The notes beneath the pieces are model-generated. The model saw only the letters and a list, made by a program, of their open reading frames with translations. It did no database searches and was not told the DNA's origin. A stretch of DNA of 64,000 bases from Palaemon carinicauda (taxonomy: Eukaryota > Arthropoda > Malacostraca > Decapoda > Palaemonidae), in the NCBI RefSeq assembly GCF_036898095.1, contig NC_090739.1, positions 60,872,366 to 60,936,365 on the forward strand, read 5' to 3'. Shown piece after piece: positions 43,850 through 55,159 of this stretch. A program made the position numbers and the translations under genes. Every line of letters begins with the position of its first letter. Position 1 is the first letter of the stretch.

Positions 43850-44170
43850 CATGTTCCAGATACTAACTAACTTGCGAATACAGAACCTACTACCCCAGGG
43901 GTCTTACACCATCTCCATAGATCTTAAAAATGACCGTTAGCATCTTCCGATAGGTCGGCGCTTCTCCCACTACCATGGTTTCAGACTGCCAAGAAAGGCT
44001 TACATATTCAGAGCTATGCCCTTCAGGCTCAGTATAGCTTCAAGGATTTTCACAAAGCTAGTTGAGGCCTTCATCCAACAATTAAGGAACAGAGGCCTCC
44101 GGGTGATGGTATACCTAAACGACTGACTAGTCTGGGCTGCACCAAAGTCGAAATGTCTTCAAAACAAATC
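43850..44170 (+). pseudogene. DIRS-like RT, palm
   Basis: Reads YTISIDLKN (first catalytic Asp), FRAMPFRLSIASRIFTKLVE, then RVMVYLND followed by a stop codon and LVWA. The usual motif is YLDDWLVWA; here the second catalytic Asp is Asn and the next codon is TGA, so the active site is destroyed. The SIDLKD..H segment also carries a stop. Confidence 0.82.
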
Positions 44171-44292
44171 AAAAAGTCATTAAATTCCTACAGTCTCAGG
44201 GCTTTCAAATCAACCTTGAAAAGTCCAGGCTGTCTCCAGTTCAGCAAAATCTGCTTTCAAGAGTACTCACCAGACGGCAACAGGAGAGAGTC

Positions 44293-45054
44293 GTGAGTTC
44301 CCTGCAGTTTGCTGCCATAACAGACCCAATCTTAAAAGCAAGACTCAAAGATGCCAACAGAGTCTGGAGAAGAGAGGTATTAAATGCTTGGAGAGATCTT
44401 CACCACAAAACCGCGGTCTTATTGTGGAAGTGCCTCAAGCCGTGGTCTACTACCAACAGTTTGTCGACACATGTCCCTTTACAGTATCCTCCTCCTATCG
44501 TGACAATTCCCACGGATGCCTCGGAACAAGGTTTGAGGGTGGGGACATTTGCCTCCCGAGAAAATACAGGGTTGGTGGTCAGTCACATTTTGGAAATTTC
44601 ATAACAACATTCTGGAAGCTATAGCAGTGTTTCTGATTCTGAAGAGACTGAATCTAAAGACGAAATCACACATCAAATAGTCATCAACAGCAGGACGATA
44701 GTCCACTGTGTCTACAGACAGGGCTCCAGGTCTCTTCAGATCAACCATGTGATTCTAGCCATTCTCACTTTAGCAAAGTGGAGGAACTGGCATCTCTCAG
44801 CAGTCCACCTTGAAGGGGTTTGCAATGTGAAAGCGGACGTCCTATCAAGATCTAAGCCCCCGGAAACGGAATGGTCTCTGAATGCAAAATCATTCTGTTT
44901 CATCCTCGAGCAAGTCCCAGAACTGCAAATAGATCTCTCTACGTCGATATTCAACAAGAGGCTTCTTCGGTATGTAGAACCAAACATTGATCCTGAAGTG
45001 GCAGGAACTGATGTGATGTCCCTAGATTGGAACCAGTGGTCTCATATTTACTGA
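44293..45054 (+). pseudogene. DIRS-like RNase H and connector
   Basis: 44293-44604 ends with TIPTDASEQGLRVGTFAS, the first Asp motif of RNase H. 44749-45054 reads ILTLAKWRNWHLSAVHLEGV with NVKADVLSRS, the closing A-D-x-LSR motif, then SLDWNQWSHIY. The same connector in DIRS B reads SHIYLFPPFNLI. Frameshift between the two halves near 44600-44750. Confidence 0.78.
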
Positions 45055-45194
45055 TATCAACCATTTAACCTCCTAATGAAAGTCCTGAACAAATTGCAGA
45101 CTTTCAAGGGAACAGTGGCTCCCACATGGCCCTTAACAATTGGTATCATCTTGTTCTGTAGCTCAAACCTCTCCAGGTCGCTCTACCATCTCCT

Positions 45195-46070
45195 GTGCTG
45201 TCCCAGGATGTTCAACAGAAGACTCTTCGCTTTCTCTTGGATAACAATAAACCTTCAGCTCATGATTTTCTCCCCCTAGTGGCTCAAAGAAAGTTTGGAG
45301 TTACAAAGGAGAGAATTGGCTTCATAGAAGAGTACAAGTCCAATACCACGAAACGAATAATTGTCTTCCTGGAAAAAATGGGTTGAATTTTTTAATAGTC
45401 ATCAGGCTTCTATTACTATAGACTTTTGTATTTCTTTCTTTATTTCATTCCATGAACAGGGTCTGGCCTCTACAACTATCGCCTCATGTAAGTCGGCACT
45501 AACTAGACCCATTCCATATGCATTTAATATTGAACTCAATAGCAAGCTGTTCAATAAGATCCCGAAGGCTTGTGCTATATTGAAACCTAATGACCCTCCC
45601 AAGGCTATTGCATCACCGTTGGATAAAGTCTTGCACTGCGCCTCCTCAATAGATAATGTCACCTCCTCTCTGAGGGATCTAACACAAAAGACAATCTTTT
45701 TGCTTGCTATGGCTTCTGATGCTAGAGTCAGTGAGATTGTGGCACTTTCAAGGGATGATGACCACATCTAATTCTCGTAATTGGGGAAGGTAAATCTTTA
45801 CCCAGTACCTGCATTCTTGGTGAAAAATTAACTTTCCACAAAACGTTGGGGGCCCTGGAAGATCGTTCCACTAAAGAAGGATCATTCTGTGTGCCCCGTG
45901 AAATGCCTTAAGACCTACCTGTTAAAGAGGCGGGCCTTTAAGGGTGGACAACTTTTTAAAGGGGAAACAACAGAATCTAATCTTTCTTTGAAACAGCTGA
46001 GGTGTAAACTTACCTATTTCATCGAAAGGGCTAACCCTGATAGTATGCCATAAGATCATGACTCTAGGAA
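45195..46070 (+). pseudogene. DIRS-like tyrosine recombinase (left arm copy A)
   Basis: Frames 45195-45386 and 45361-45771 overlap by a frameshift. The N-terminal SAM-like part reads EYKSNTTKR... and WKKWVEFFNSHQAS; the catalytic domain has LLAMASDARVSEIVAL, the first catalytic Arg box. The HxxR box occurs at about 46050 but follows a stop codon (DSMP-stop-DHDSRK). The enzyme would recombine circular DNA into the genome; in this copy it is inactive. Confidence 0.8.
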
Positions 46071-46078
46071 ATAATCGG

Positions 46079-47993
46079 CGCAACATTATGTACATTAAAT
46101 ATGTGTAGAAAAACGAAGTTTTCAACCACAGAATTATGTAACAGAGTAGCAAAATGATAGGAATCATAACATGAGAGGAAAATATCACCTTCAACTCTTT
46201 ACAATTATAGAATAGTACACATTACAGAGAAGAACTTTATTCCACTTGCACAATGTACATTGAGAAGTCCCAAGTATACAGTCCATAAGAGTCCATGCAC
46301 AACACTTAACTGCTACCACCGGCCAACACAAAGTGTTTGATCTCTTCCAACTGACGTGAGTAATGTTTGAAAAACACTCTTGAAGATTTCTATCCTGTGT
46401 AAGCCTGTAAGCCTTCAAAGACCATGGATTGGAAAAAGTTTAGGAAGAGGCAACTTTCCTAGGGACATGACCCGAGGACATACTGTCAGGGTCAGCCATT
46501 CTGATGAAATAGGTGGGTTTGGACCTTAGTTGTTTCAGAGAAGGATTAGATCCTGTCGTCTCCCCTTTAAAAAGTTGACCACCTTTTAAGGTTTGACTAT
46601 TTGACAGGTAGGCCTCAAGGAATTCCAAGGCGCACAGAGAAGGCTCCTCCTTTAGTGGAACAATCTTCCAGGGCCCCAACGTTGCGTGGGAAGTTCGTTT
46701 TTAGCCAAGAATGCAGGATCTGGGTAAAGATTTACCTCCCCCAATTCCGAGAATTCGATGTGGCCATCATCCCTTAAAAATCCACAATCTCACTGACTCT
46801 AGCACCAGAACCCATAGCAACCTTTAAGATTGCCTTTTGAGTAAGATCCTTCACATAGGTAATGGCGTTATCTATCGAATATGCAACGTGGAAGACTTTG
46901 TCCCATGACCATTAAATAGCCTTGAGATGAGCATTAGGTTTCAGTTTAGCACAAGCCTTCGGTATCTTATTGAACAGCTCGCTATTGAGTTCAATATTAA
47001 AAGCATAAGCAATGGACATAGTTATTGCCGACTTATATGAGGCAATAGTTCCAGAGGCCAGACCTTGATCATGCAATGAAATAAAGAGAGCAATACAGAA
47101 GTCCATAGAAATAGAAGAGTGCTGATGACTTTTCACAAAGGCAACCCACTTTTTTCCAGGAAGACAAATACTGTCGTTTCGTGGTATTAGACTTGTATTT
47201 TTCTATGAAGTCAATTCTCTTCTTTGCAACTCCGAACTTTCTTTAAGTTGCGAGGGTGAGAAATTCATAAGCTGAAGGGTTTTCGTTATCCAAGAGGAAG
47301 CAAAGACAGTCTTCTGTTGAACATCCTGGGACAGCACTGGAGATGGTATAGGGGCATGGAGAGGTACGAGTTCCAAGACAAGAGGATACCAATAGTTCGG
47401 GGCCACTTGGGAGCCACTAGAGCTGCTGTTCTCCTGAAAGTCCACAGCTTATTCAAGACTTTCATTATGAGGTTGAATGGTGGAAATAGGTATATGTGAG
47501 ACCACTGGTTCCAATCCAGGAACATTGCATCTGTTCCTATTGCTTTTGGATCTAGGTTTGGTGCTACATACCCGGGAAGCTTCTTGTTGAAGCTTGTCGC
47601 AAAGAAATTAATTTACAGTTTAGGGACTTGTTCTAGAAGGAAACAGGATGATTTTGCATCCAGACATCATTATGTTTCCAGAGGCTTTAATTTTGACAGT
47701 GCACCCGCTATCACATTACAAACCCCTTCTAGGTGAACTGCTGAGAGATGCCAATTCCTCCAATTTTCTGAAGTGAGAATGGCTAGAATCACATGGTTGA
47801 TCTGAGGAGACCTGGAGCCCTGTCTGTTGACGCAGTGGATTATCGTTCTGTTTTCGATGACTAACTTAGTCTGATTTTTTCTTTGGGTTCAGTTTCTTCA
47901 CAGTCAGAAACACTGCCATAGCTTCCAAAATATTGATATGAAATTTCCGAATTGTAATTGACCACCGACCTTGTACTTTCTAGGAAGGGGAGT
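46079..47993 (-). mobile_element. DIRS B, diverged inverted DIRS-like copy (left arm)
   Basis: Minus strand. It matches the RNase H to recombinase part of DIRS A with clear divergence (for example SHIYLFPPFNLIMKVLNKL at 47286-47525). It is cut off at 47993 by the I-clade LINE tail. The 3' UTR ends with GGAATAAAG near 46235 (minus strand). Coding parts are broken. Confidence 0.78.
46440..47240 (-). pseudogene. DIRS B tyrosine recombinase (left arm)
   Basis: 46912-47136 has DFCIALFISLHDQGLASGTI and LFNKIPKACAKLKP. 46440-46679 ends DPDSMSSGHVPRKVASS, the HxxRK box, intact in outline. The Arg box near 46800 is SGARVR/SEI-like but in another frame. The final Tyr region is in 46191-46418 (VSWKRSNTLCWPV) but I cannot point to the catalytic Tyr. 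Confidence 0.68.
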
Positions 47994-48196
47994 TGATTGA
48001 TTGATTGATTTCAAGTTTTCTGGCATCCTGACATCGAAGGTCATTGACACCGATATCGTTTATCATAAATAAAGATTAAAACAATATTCACTTAAAACCA
48101 GAGAAGTAAATATGCTATAAAAGTTAAATAGCATTAAGAAGACCTGCTTCTGATATAAATTTAAAAATGCCACTAGAAGTAAATATGTTATAAAAG

Positions 48197-48445
48197 TTAA
48201 CTAGCATTAAGAAGACCTGCTTCTGATATCAATTTAAAAATGCCACTAGCATTGTACAACCCATCATGTCCAAGGATCTTGGTCAGGATGAACCTGCCAT
48301 CCTCCCCTCGAGCCTCAAATAGATATCTATTTCTTAAATTATTATAATTGGGGCATTCGGTCAACAAATGCCTCACTGTTAAAGGTACTAAACAGTCATC
48401 GCAATACGGTTGGTGTTGGCCCTTCAGCAGAAACTCGTGTGTCAA
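48197..48445 (-). pseudogene. LINE C-terminal segment (left arm)
   Basis: 82 codons with PYCDDCLVPLTVRHLLTECP, the Cys-rich segment after RNase H in I-type ORF2 proteins, ending ISEAGLLNAS. The 73-bp tandem duplication of the end lies downstream (48105-48250). Confidence 0.7.
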
Positions 48446-48571
48446 CCGAGTGTGACCAATGCGGAGATGACAAAGAGACGTCTCCCACTTTCAGGACATC
48501 ATGCTATATCTCCAAGGAGATATGACATTTGTTACCTCTCTCATCTTATTGCCTTCTAGACCATCCCAGTG

Positions 48572-49051
48572 CTATTGCCAACTATTACAAAAAAATTTCC
48601 TGATGTTAGGTAGGAAATCATTGAAGGGAATAGGACAACTTCTTGGTACCAGCCTGGATGCCGCATTCTTCGCCAGTAAATCTGCCTTCTCATTCCCAGA
48701 CGCTCCTACATGTGCTGGAACCCAACAAAATTGAACCATTATACCTCTCTGACCAATAATAAAAAGCCATTCTAAAATCTTTAAAACTAGAGGGTTACTA
48801 GAATTAAAAACTTCTAAAGCTTGAAGGACACTCCTTGCATCACTAAAAATGGTAAAATTACCCTCCTTCTCCAACGCTATTTTCTCAATAGCGGTTAGTA
48901 TGCCATATAGTTCGGCAGTAAATATAAAAGCTGTTGAGAGGAAGTGCACCTGTACAATTAAAATCATTACTATGTACTCCAAATCCAACGCCAGCATCAG
49001 ATTTGGAGCCATCAGTATATATAAAAGTTGATCACCTATGTTCTGCAGCAT
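48572..49051 (-). pseudogene. LINE RNase H (left arm)
   Basis: Frame contains FTAELYGILTAIEKIA, FTIFSDARSVLQAL and CWVPAHVGASGNEKADLLAK: the Glu, Asp and His/Asp boxes. The first Asp box, FIYTDGSKSDAGVGFG, lies in the overlapping frame just upstream, so a frameshift breaks the domain. RNase H is the reason to place this LINE in the I group. Confidence 0.85.
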
Positions 49052-49544
49052 GTTCCATAAAAAGAGACCTGGACTCTAAGTCAGTCATATTCTTCTTAAC
49101 TCCAATAAAATATTTACAAAAAGATACCTCTGGCAATTTCCATGGAGGCGTTGATGATACCTTAAATGGAAGCACCTTACTTCTAATTATATTCACACTC
49201 TTTAATAATTGTTTCACCCGAAAGCCATAAGGCTGAGGAGATTTAGGGTGCAACTCAAAGTATGATGTGTGTCTTACAAGGCTTGCAGTCTGAACGGTTA
49301 AAGAGTTAGGGAGTCTTTGCAACCTAAACAAATACCGAACAATAGGAGACTTTCGGTAAAGGTCTAGAGGTAATTCTCCAGCATCAACAAGGAGACTTGT
49401 AATAGGCGAAGTTCTGAACGCTCCTGTAGACAATCTAATGCCAGCATGATATATTGAATCTAACACCTTTAATCGGCTTGGGGTGGCTGAAGAGTATATT
49501 TCACATCCATAACTAATTTTGGAAAAAATCAAGGACTTGTACAA
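49032..49544 (-). pseudogene. LINE RT C-terminal (thumb/connector), left arm
   Basis: 170 codons with SLIFSKISYGCEIYSSAT and IRLSTGAFRTSPITSLLVDA, the segment after the RT palm in I and Jockey type LINEs. The frame before it ends at a stop at 49552; a one-base shift separates them. Confidence 0.78.
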
Positions 49545-49554
49545 TTTTAAAATA

Positions 49555-50700
49555 CTATTGCGGTCTGCCTGCCCACGATGTATGGGACAATACTTTTAAA
49601 AGATTCAGAGCCTCAAGACTTTTAGCTTTTAATGCTTTTAAGTGAGATACCCACGTAAGCCTACAATCAAATATCAAACCTAAAAATTTAGATTCACTTA
49701 CACATGGGATACATTGACCTTTAATGTATATATCCGGGTCTGGGTGTACTCCCCGGGTACGACAAAAATGGACAATGGTAGTTTTACTTGTCGAGAACTT
49801 AAATCTATTCATATCAGACCACTGGATAATTTTGTCAATGAAGAGTTGTATTTTACTCTCAACCATTGCCATTCTAGCTCCAGCAAATGATATTGAGAGA
49901 TCATCCACAAATAAAGTTGAGAGAACATCCCAGGGAATGACTGAGGATATCCCATTAATTGCTAGTGCCAAGAGGGTTACACTCAGCACACTCCCCTGAA
50001 GAACTGCTTCTTCTTGAAATTTACTTTCTGATAGTTTCCCCCACTCTCACTTGAAAAACTCTATGTGAAAGAAATGACTGAATAAATAGTGGTAGTTCTC
50101 CTTTTAATCCTAATTAATGAATTGTTTCAAGTATACCATATCTCCATGTGGTATCATATGCCTTTTCAAGGTAAAAAAAGAAAAAGACTGTCACATGGTG
50201 CTATTTGGAAGCAAACACTTCACGAATAGAGGACTCAAGTCGTATCATTACATCAGTCGTTGAGTGCATTTTTCTGAATCCACAATGAATCGGTGATAAA
50301 ATACCCTTCTTTTCAAGGTACCAAATCAGTCTTGCATTGACCATCTTCTCCATGATTTCACATAAACAAGATGTCAATGAAATAGGTTGGTAGTTTGCTG
50401 CTAAAAACTTGTCCTTACTGGGTTTTAAAAAGGCTAAAATAATGGCTAGTCCCCAAACACTTGGCTAACTATGATCATGCCATATTCTATTAATAATGCT
50501 TAAAATAAATAACTTTGTAATAAAATGTACATGTTTAATCATTGCATATGGAGTTCCATCGGGTCCAAGGGCTAATAGTTGTTGTAATTAGTAATTCTCT
50601 TTCTGTAAAATGAGAATTATATGACTCTTCCCTTCCTTTTACAAAATCTAAAATTTTCTTCTCGTTGCTCCTCTACTGGTGACCAGGAGCTCCTTCACAC
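49555..50700 (-). pseudogene. LINE RT palm and fingers, left arm
   Basis: The 5' part (50100-50600, several frames) reads GPDGTPYAMIKHV, NYQPISLTSCLCEIMEK and GFRKMHSTTDVMIRLE. The first catalytic Asp box is FFFFYLEKAYDTTW, with Tyr where Asp is expected. The 3' part (49555-49989) has LSTLFVDDLSISFAG, the FVDD box. Frame breaks near 50030 and 50210. About 677 bp of this (within 50020-50700) is absent from the right arm. Confidence 0.8.
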
Positions 50701-50853
50701 TTGCACGATACATTTGAAAAATGTTCAGCCAGGGCAATGTATCATTAAAATGTATTCTTTTAAGAAGTCTGTCTCTGATTATAATCCATCCAACTCAGAA
50801 GACAAGTCAACTACGAGGCTGGGATTTAATTTCATCATCTAACTACTGTATTA

Positions 50854-51804
50854 TTATTTCCAGGTGAGTGAGTAGTATGGTGCCTTCATTAGACATCCTA
50901 TAACCCAAACCCCATAAGACCTTCTTGTGGCTCTGTGCAGGGCAGTTAGTTCTGAAGACCACCAGGGGACTGGTCGTCGTTTGAATAACCCTGTTGTTTT
51001 GGGAATTGGGTTAACTCCTGCTGTGTGAAGGGTTCCATTCAGAAAGTCTATGGCATCATCTATATTTTCAAACTGTTCTGCCTTTCCTTCAATTTCACTT
51101 AGCTCACAAAATCTATCCCAGTCCGCCTTATCAAGATTCCATCGTGGAGATCTTTGTAAAGGTGGACCCTTGCTGGTGTTTATAATGATTGGTAAATGAT
51201 CACTAGTATGCCAATCATCTAATGTCCTCCAATCGAAATCAAGGAGGCAGTTAGAGCTTGTAACTGAGAGGTCAATGCATGACAAGGTACCTGTCTGAAC
51301 ATGGAAGTGTGTGGGCTCACCTGTATTAAAGAGTCCGGCATCCTCGTTTTCCACAATTGATGATATAATATTGCCCCTGGTGTTTACTAAAACATCACCC
51401 CACAGAGGATATCTACCATTCAAATCTCCAAGTAAAAGAAAAGGTTGAGGGTGCTGTTGAATCACCTCTACTAAATCATCATACGATATGTTATCATTTG
51501 GAGGCAAGTACAGTGAACAGATTGTATATTTTCTCCCTATATCAATCTGTACAACCACTGCCTGCAGAGGTGTACGGACAGATAAAGGTACTTGGGGAAC
51601 ATCTCAATGAACGTATATTTGACTTCTGCCATGGCTCCCTACTCCGTGATCATAAGGTGTCCTATAACTAATATATTTTCGAGGACAAGGGGTATTAGCA
51701 TCAAGCTTGCTCTCCTGTAGACATACAATTATGATGGAATGCTCGTGAATTAAGACCTTAAGTTCTTCATATTTGGCCCTCAAACCCTGACAATTCCATT
51801 GCAA
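50854..51804 (-). pseudogene. LINE endonuclease, left arm
   Basis: 51604-51804 starts MQWNCQGLRAKYEELK with VCLQESKLDAN (N and E motifs); after an in-frame TGA at 51604-51606 the frame 50854-51558 has LLLGDLNGRYPLWGD and WHTSDHLPIIINT (GDxN and SDH). All motifs present. The TGA occurs in the right arm also, so it predates the palindrome. Confidence 0.85.
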
Positions 51805-52420
51805 AATGGATGAAAAACCTATGTATTATTTTCTGGAAGACATATTTGATGAGGTCTTCCCATTGACAGTTTTTGATTTGACCATATTTTGTGTAGGCTT
51901 CTTACGTGTGGGTCTTGATAAGTTCGGTTTTATATTAGCGTTTTCATTGTTGTTCTTACCTAATTCTTGTGGGGGATGGTGGACCTCAACTTGAATTTTT
52001 GTTTGAACCAAGAAGTTTTCCTGTTGATCTGAAATATCAACAGGCAGAACATCATATCTATTTCATGTCATAAATTTGGTGTTTTTAATGGATGGGGGTG
52101 AGAGAGATGGAGGTCTCTCTCTTTTCCTACTGACAGATGGTGATTTTTTAGGTTTTGGTGTTTTCCCCACTACAGGTGCACCTGATGACTGTTTTATGAG
52201 GTACCTCCATCAAATCAGGCAAAGATATAGCCTAAGAGAGGTTAGTATTATCCTTTGTAGTGGGGTACAAAGGTTTATTAGAGGTGAGCCAAGCCCTACG
52301 TGATATTCTTGCCCTATCCTCTAGAATTCTATCAGAAAAAGGTGAATTTCTATTTTGACGGCCTAGAAACTCTAAAGGACCATTCTACTAATGTTAAAAA
52401 ACAAAGTAATTAGGGTGACA

Positions 52421-53770
52421 TGGAGAATTTGCGAATCCTTCATGTTACTCAGATTCCCATAGAAACCAATTATAATGTGCTGCACAAATCATTTCAATGT
52501 TATGGTCACATCAGGGAAATTAGAATGAGACTTTAAGGTGACAAATGGGATTCATGGATATCATTTGATAACCACGATGAAGCATTCAATGCAATCAGTA
52601 ATTTCATTAATATTAAAATCAATAATTTGAAGTTTAAGGGTGCTCTTTGCGATCGGGTACCCAAGGATCTAGATGTATACAAACCTGCAGATTGGATTGA
52701 TAAAGGTATAGAGGTAGTTGTACCCTCCCAGAGAAAGCCAAAACCACCAAAGTGGCTTGTTGCTCATTCACAGGGGAGTACTGGAAATTATTTTAAGATA
52801 TGTTAATTTCTTCAAAAGAAATTAGGTACCATCGCACCAGGAGATATATCTCGGTTTGGAAAGATTAGTTTCCTCATAAGTGCCAAATCAAACTCAATCA
52901 GTTATACTTTGCAATTTAAATACAGAGAATGATGACGTAAAGCTGGATGTGAAACCCCATCTAAATTTCAGTTATGGAAGGGGAGTAGTTTTTAATAGAG
53001 ACATATGAGTTTACAGAAGAGGAGATATTGGCCATGTGTACTTTAACTGTGTGGAAAGTGCATAAAGTCCCTGGAACGTCAATGATTATCCTGACTTTTC
53101 GGGAGGCTTATGTGCCTTTCCACATTTACATAGAAAATGAACAAATTAAAGTTCGGACTTTTAAGCAGAAGCCACTGCAATGTTTCAATTGCATTAGATA
53201 TGGGCATCCATCTAAAGTTTGCAAGAATGATAAAATGTGTAGTACTTGCTCCAATGTTTACCATGGAGAATGTTCACTAGAGGTCAATTGTATAAACTGC
53301 AATTTAAATCATAACCTACTGATAGGAGCTGCCAGCAATATAAGCTGGAAGAGGCTGCTCTCAATAAATCCAGTATCGAACACATAAGTGTGGGGCATGC
53401 CAAGAGACTATTGAGTAAATCAGCAAGTTATGCAAAGGTATTGAAATCAGGAGGAAAAATGAAACAGGAGACATCCAGCCCACCTATTACTGCCTCTATT
53501 CCCCAAAATAGAAATTCACCTTTTTCTGATAGAATTCTAGAGGATAGGGCAAGAATATCACGTAGGGCTTGGCTCACCTCTAATAAACCTTTGTACCCCA
53601 CTACAAAGGATAATACTAACCTCTCTTAGGCTATATCTTTGCCTGATTTGATGGAGGTACCTCATAAAACAGTCATCAGGTGCACCTGTAGTGGGGAAAA
53701 CACCAAAACCTAAAAAATCACCATCTGTCAGTAGGAAAAGAGAGAGACCTCCATCTCTCTCACCCCCATC
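52421..53770 (+). pseudogene. LINE ORF1 (gag-like)
   Basis: Starts MENLRILHVTQIPIETNYNV, an RRM-like fold start with GDKWDSWISFDNHDEAFNAI; stops at about 52535 and 52805 and frameshifts follow. 53028-53387 has a zinc-knuckle run, CFNCIRYGHPSKVC then CSTCSNVYHGEC and NCINCNLNH, as in Jockey and I ORF1 proteins. A basic Pro-rich tail (to about 54035) leads into ORF2. The part before 53503 exists only here in the window. Confidence 0.8.
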
Positions 53771-54056
53771 CATTAAAAACACCAAAGTTATGACATGAAA
53801 TAGATATGATGTTCTGCCTGTTGATATTTCAGATCAACAGGAAAACTTCTTGGTTCAAACAAAAATTCAAGTTGAGGTCCACCATCCCCCACAAGAATTA
53901 GGTAAGAACAACAATGAAAACGCTAATATAAAACCGAACTTATCAAGACCCACACGTAAGAAGCCTACACAAAATATGGTCAAATCAAAAACTATCAATG
54001 GGAAGACCTCATCAAATATGTCTTCCAGAAAATAATACATAGGTTTTTCATCCATT

Positions 54057-55007
54057 TTGCAATGGAATTGTCAGGGTTTGAGGGCCAAATATGAAGAACT
54101 TAAGGTCTTAATTCACGAGCATTCCATCATAATTGTATGTCTACAGGAGAGCAAGCTTGATGCTAATACCCCTTGTCCTCGAAAATATATTAGTTATAGG
54201 ACACCTTATGATCACGGAGTAGGGAGCCATAGCAGAAGTCAAATATACATTCATTGAGATGTTCCCCAAGTACCTTTATCTGTCCGTACACCTCTGCAGG
54301 CAGTGGTTGTACAGATTGATATAGGGAGAAAATATACAATCTGTTCACTGTACTTGCCTCCAAATGATAACATATCGTATGATGATTTAGTAGAGGTGAT
54401 TCAACAGCACCCTCAACCTTTTCTTTTACTTGGAGATTTGAATGGTAGATATCCTTTGTGGGGTGATGTTTTAGTAAACACCAGGGGCAATATTATATCA
54501 TCAATTGTGGAAAACGAGGATGTCGGACTCTTTAATACAGGTGAGCCCACACACTTCCATGATCAGACAGGTACCTTGTCATGCATTGACCTCTCAGTTA
54601 CAAGCTCTAACTGCCTCCTTGATTTCGATTGGAGGACATTAGATGATTGGCATACTAGTGATCATTTACCAATCATTATAAACACCAGCAAGGGTCCACC
54701 TTTACAAAGATCTCCACGATGGAATCTTGATAAGGCGGACTGGGATAGATTTTGTGAGCTAAGTGAAATTGAAGGAAAGGCAGAACAGTTTGAAAATATA
54801 GATGATGCCATAGACTTTCTGAATGGAACCCTTCACACAGCAGGAGTTAACCCAATTCCCAAAACAACAGGGTTATTCAAACGACGACCAGTCCCCTGGT
54901 GGTCTTCAGAACTAACTGCCCTGCACAGAGCCACAAGAAGGTCTTATGGGGTTTGGGTTATAGGATGTCTAATGAAGGCACCATACTACTCACTCACCTG
55001 GCAATAA
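54057..55007 (+). pseudogene. LINE endonuclease, right arm
   Basis: Same frame and same in-frame TGA (54255-54257) as the left arm. MQWNCQGLRAKYEELK, VCLQESKLDAN, LLLGDLNGRYPLWGD and WHTSDHLPIIINT are all present. A few residue differences from the left arm (for example Val for Ala in NEDVGLFN). Confidence 0.85.
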
Positions 55008-55159
55008 TAATACAGTAGTTAGATGATGATATTAAATCCCAGCCTCGTAGCTGACTTGTCTTCTGAGTTGGATGGATTATAATCAGAGACAGACTTCTTA
55101 AAAGAATACATTTTAATGATACATTGCCCTGGCTGAACATTTTTCAAATGTATCAGAAA

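Larger units (their letters stand above)
43845..46078 (+). mobile_element. DIRS-like element A, segment 4 (RT, RNase H, recombinase), left arm
   Basis: Continues segment 3 after gypsy 2. It holds the RT palm, RNase H and a tyrosine recombinase, which identifies DIRS order RT-RH-YR and separates it from gypsy (no integrase). It ends around 46078, where a diverged inverted copy (DIRS B) begins. Mirror copy at 59106-61339. Confidence 0.82.
41184..52358 (+). repeat. left arm of the giant palindrome (visible part)
   Basis: Position pairs sum to 105184 for the outer part and 105861 for the inner part, the difference being the 677-bp deletion in the right arm. The inner edge is at 52358/52359. The outer edge cannot be seen because the right arm runs off the window at 64000, which mirrors 41184; the arm may extend further left. 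Few substitutions by eye. Confidence 0.93.
47994..52358 (-). mobile_element. I-clade LINE, left arm (5' truncated)
   Basis: Minus strand. APE endonuclease, RT and RNase H with a C-terminal zinc-knuckle-like segment. Tail is (TTGA)n in plus orientation at about 47994-48010. The 5' end is cut inside ORF1 at 52358, exactly where the palindrome arm ends. It keeps 677 bp of RT that the right-arm copy lacks. Confidence 0.85.

Noticed and set aside
45402..45767. 121-codon minus ORF and its mirror at 59417-59782
   Set aside because: Antisense of the DIRS recombinase.
52076..52303. 75-codon ORF repeated at 53558-53785
   Set aside because: Antisense of the LINE ORF1 Pro/Ser-rich tail in each arm.
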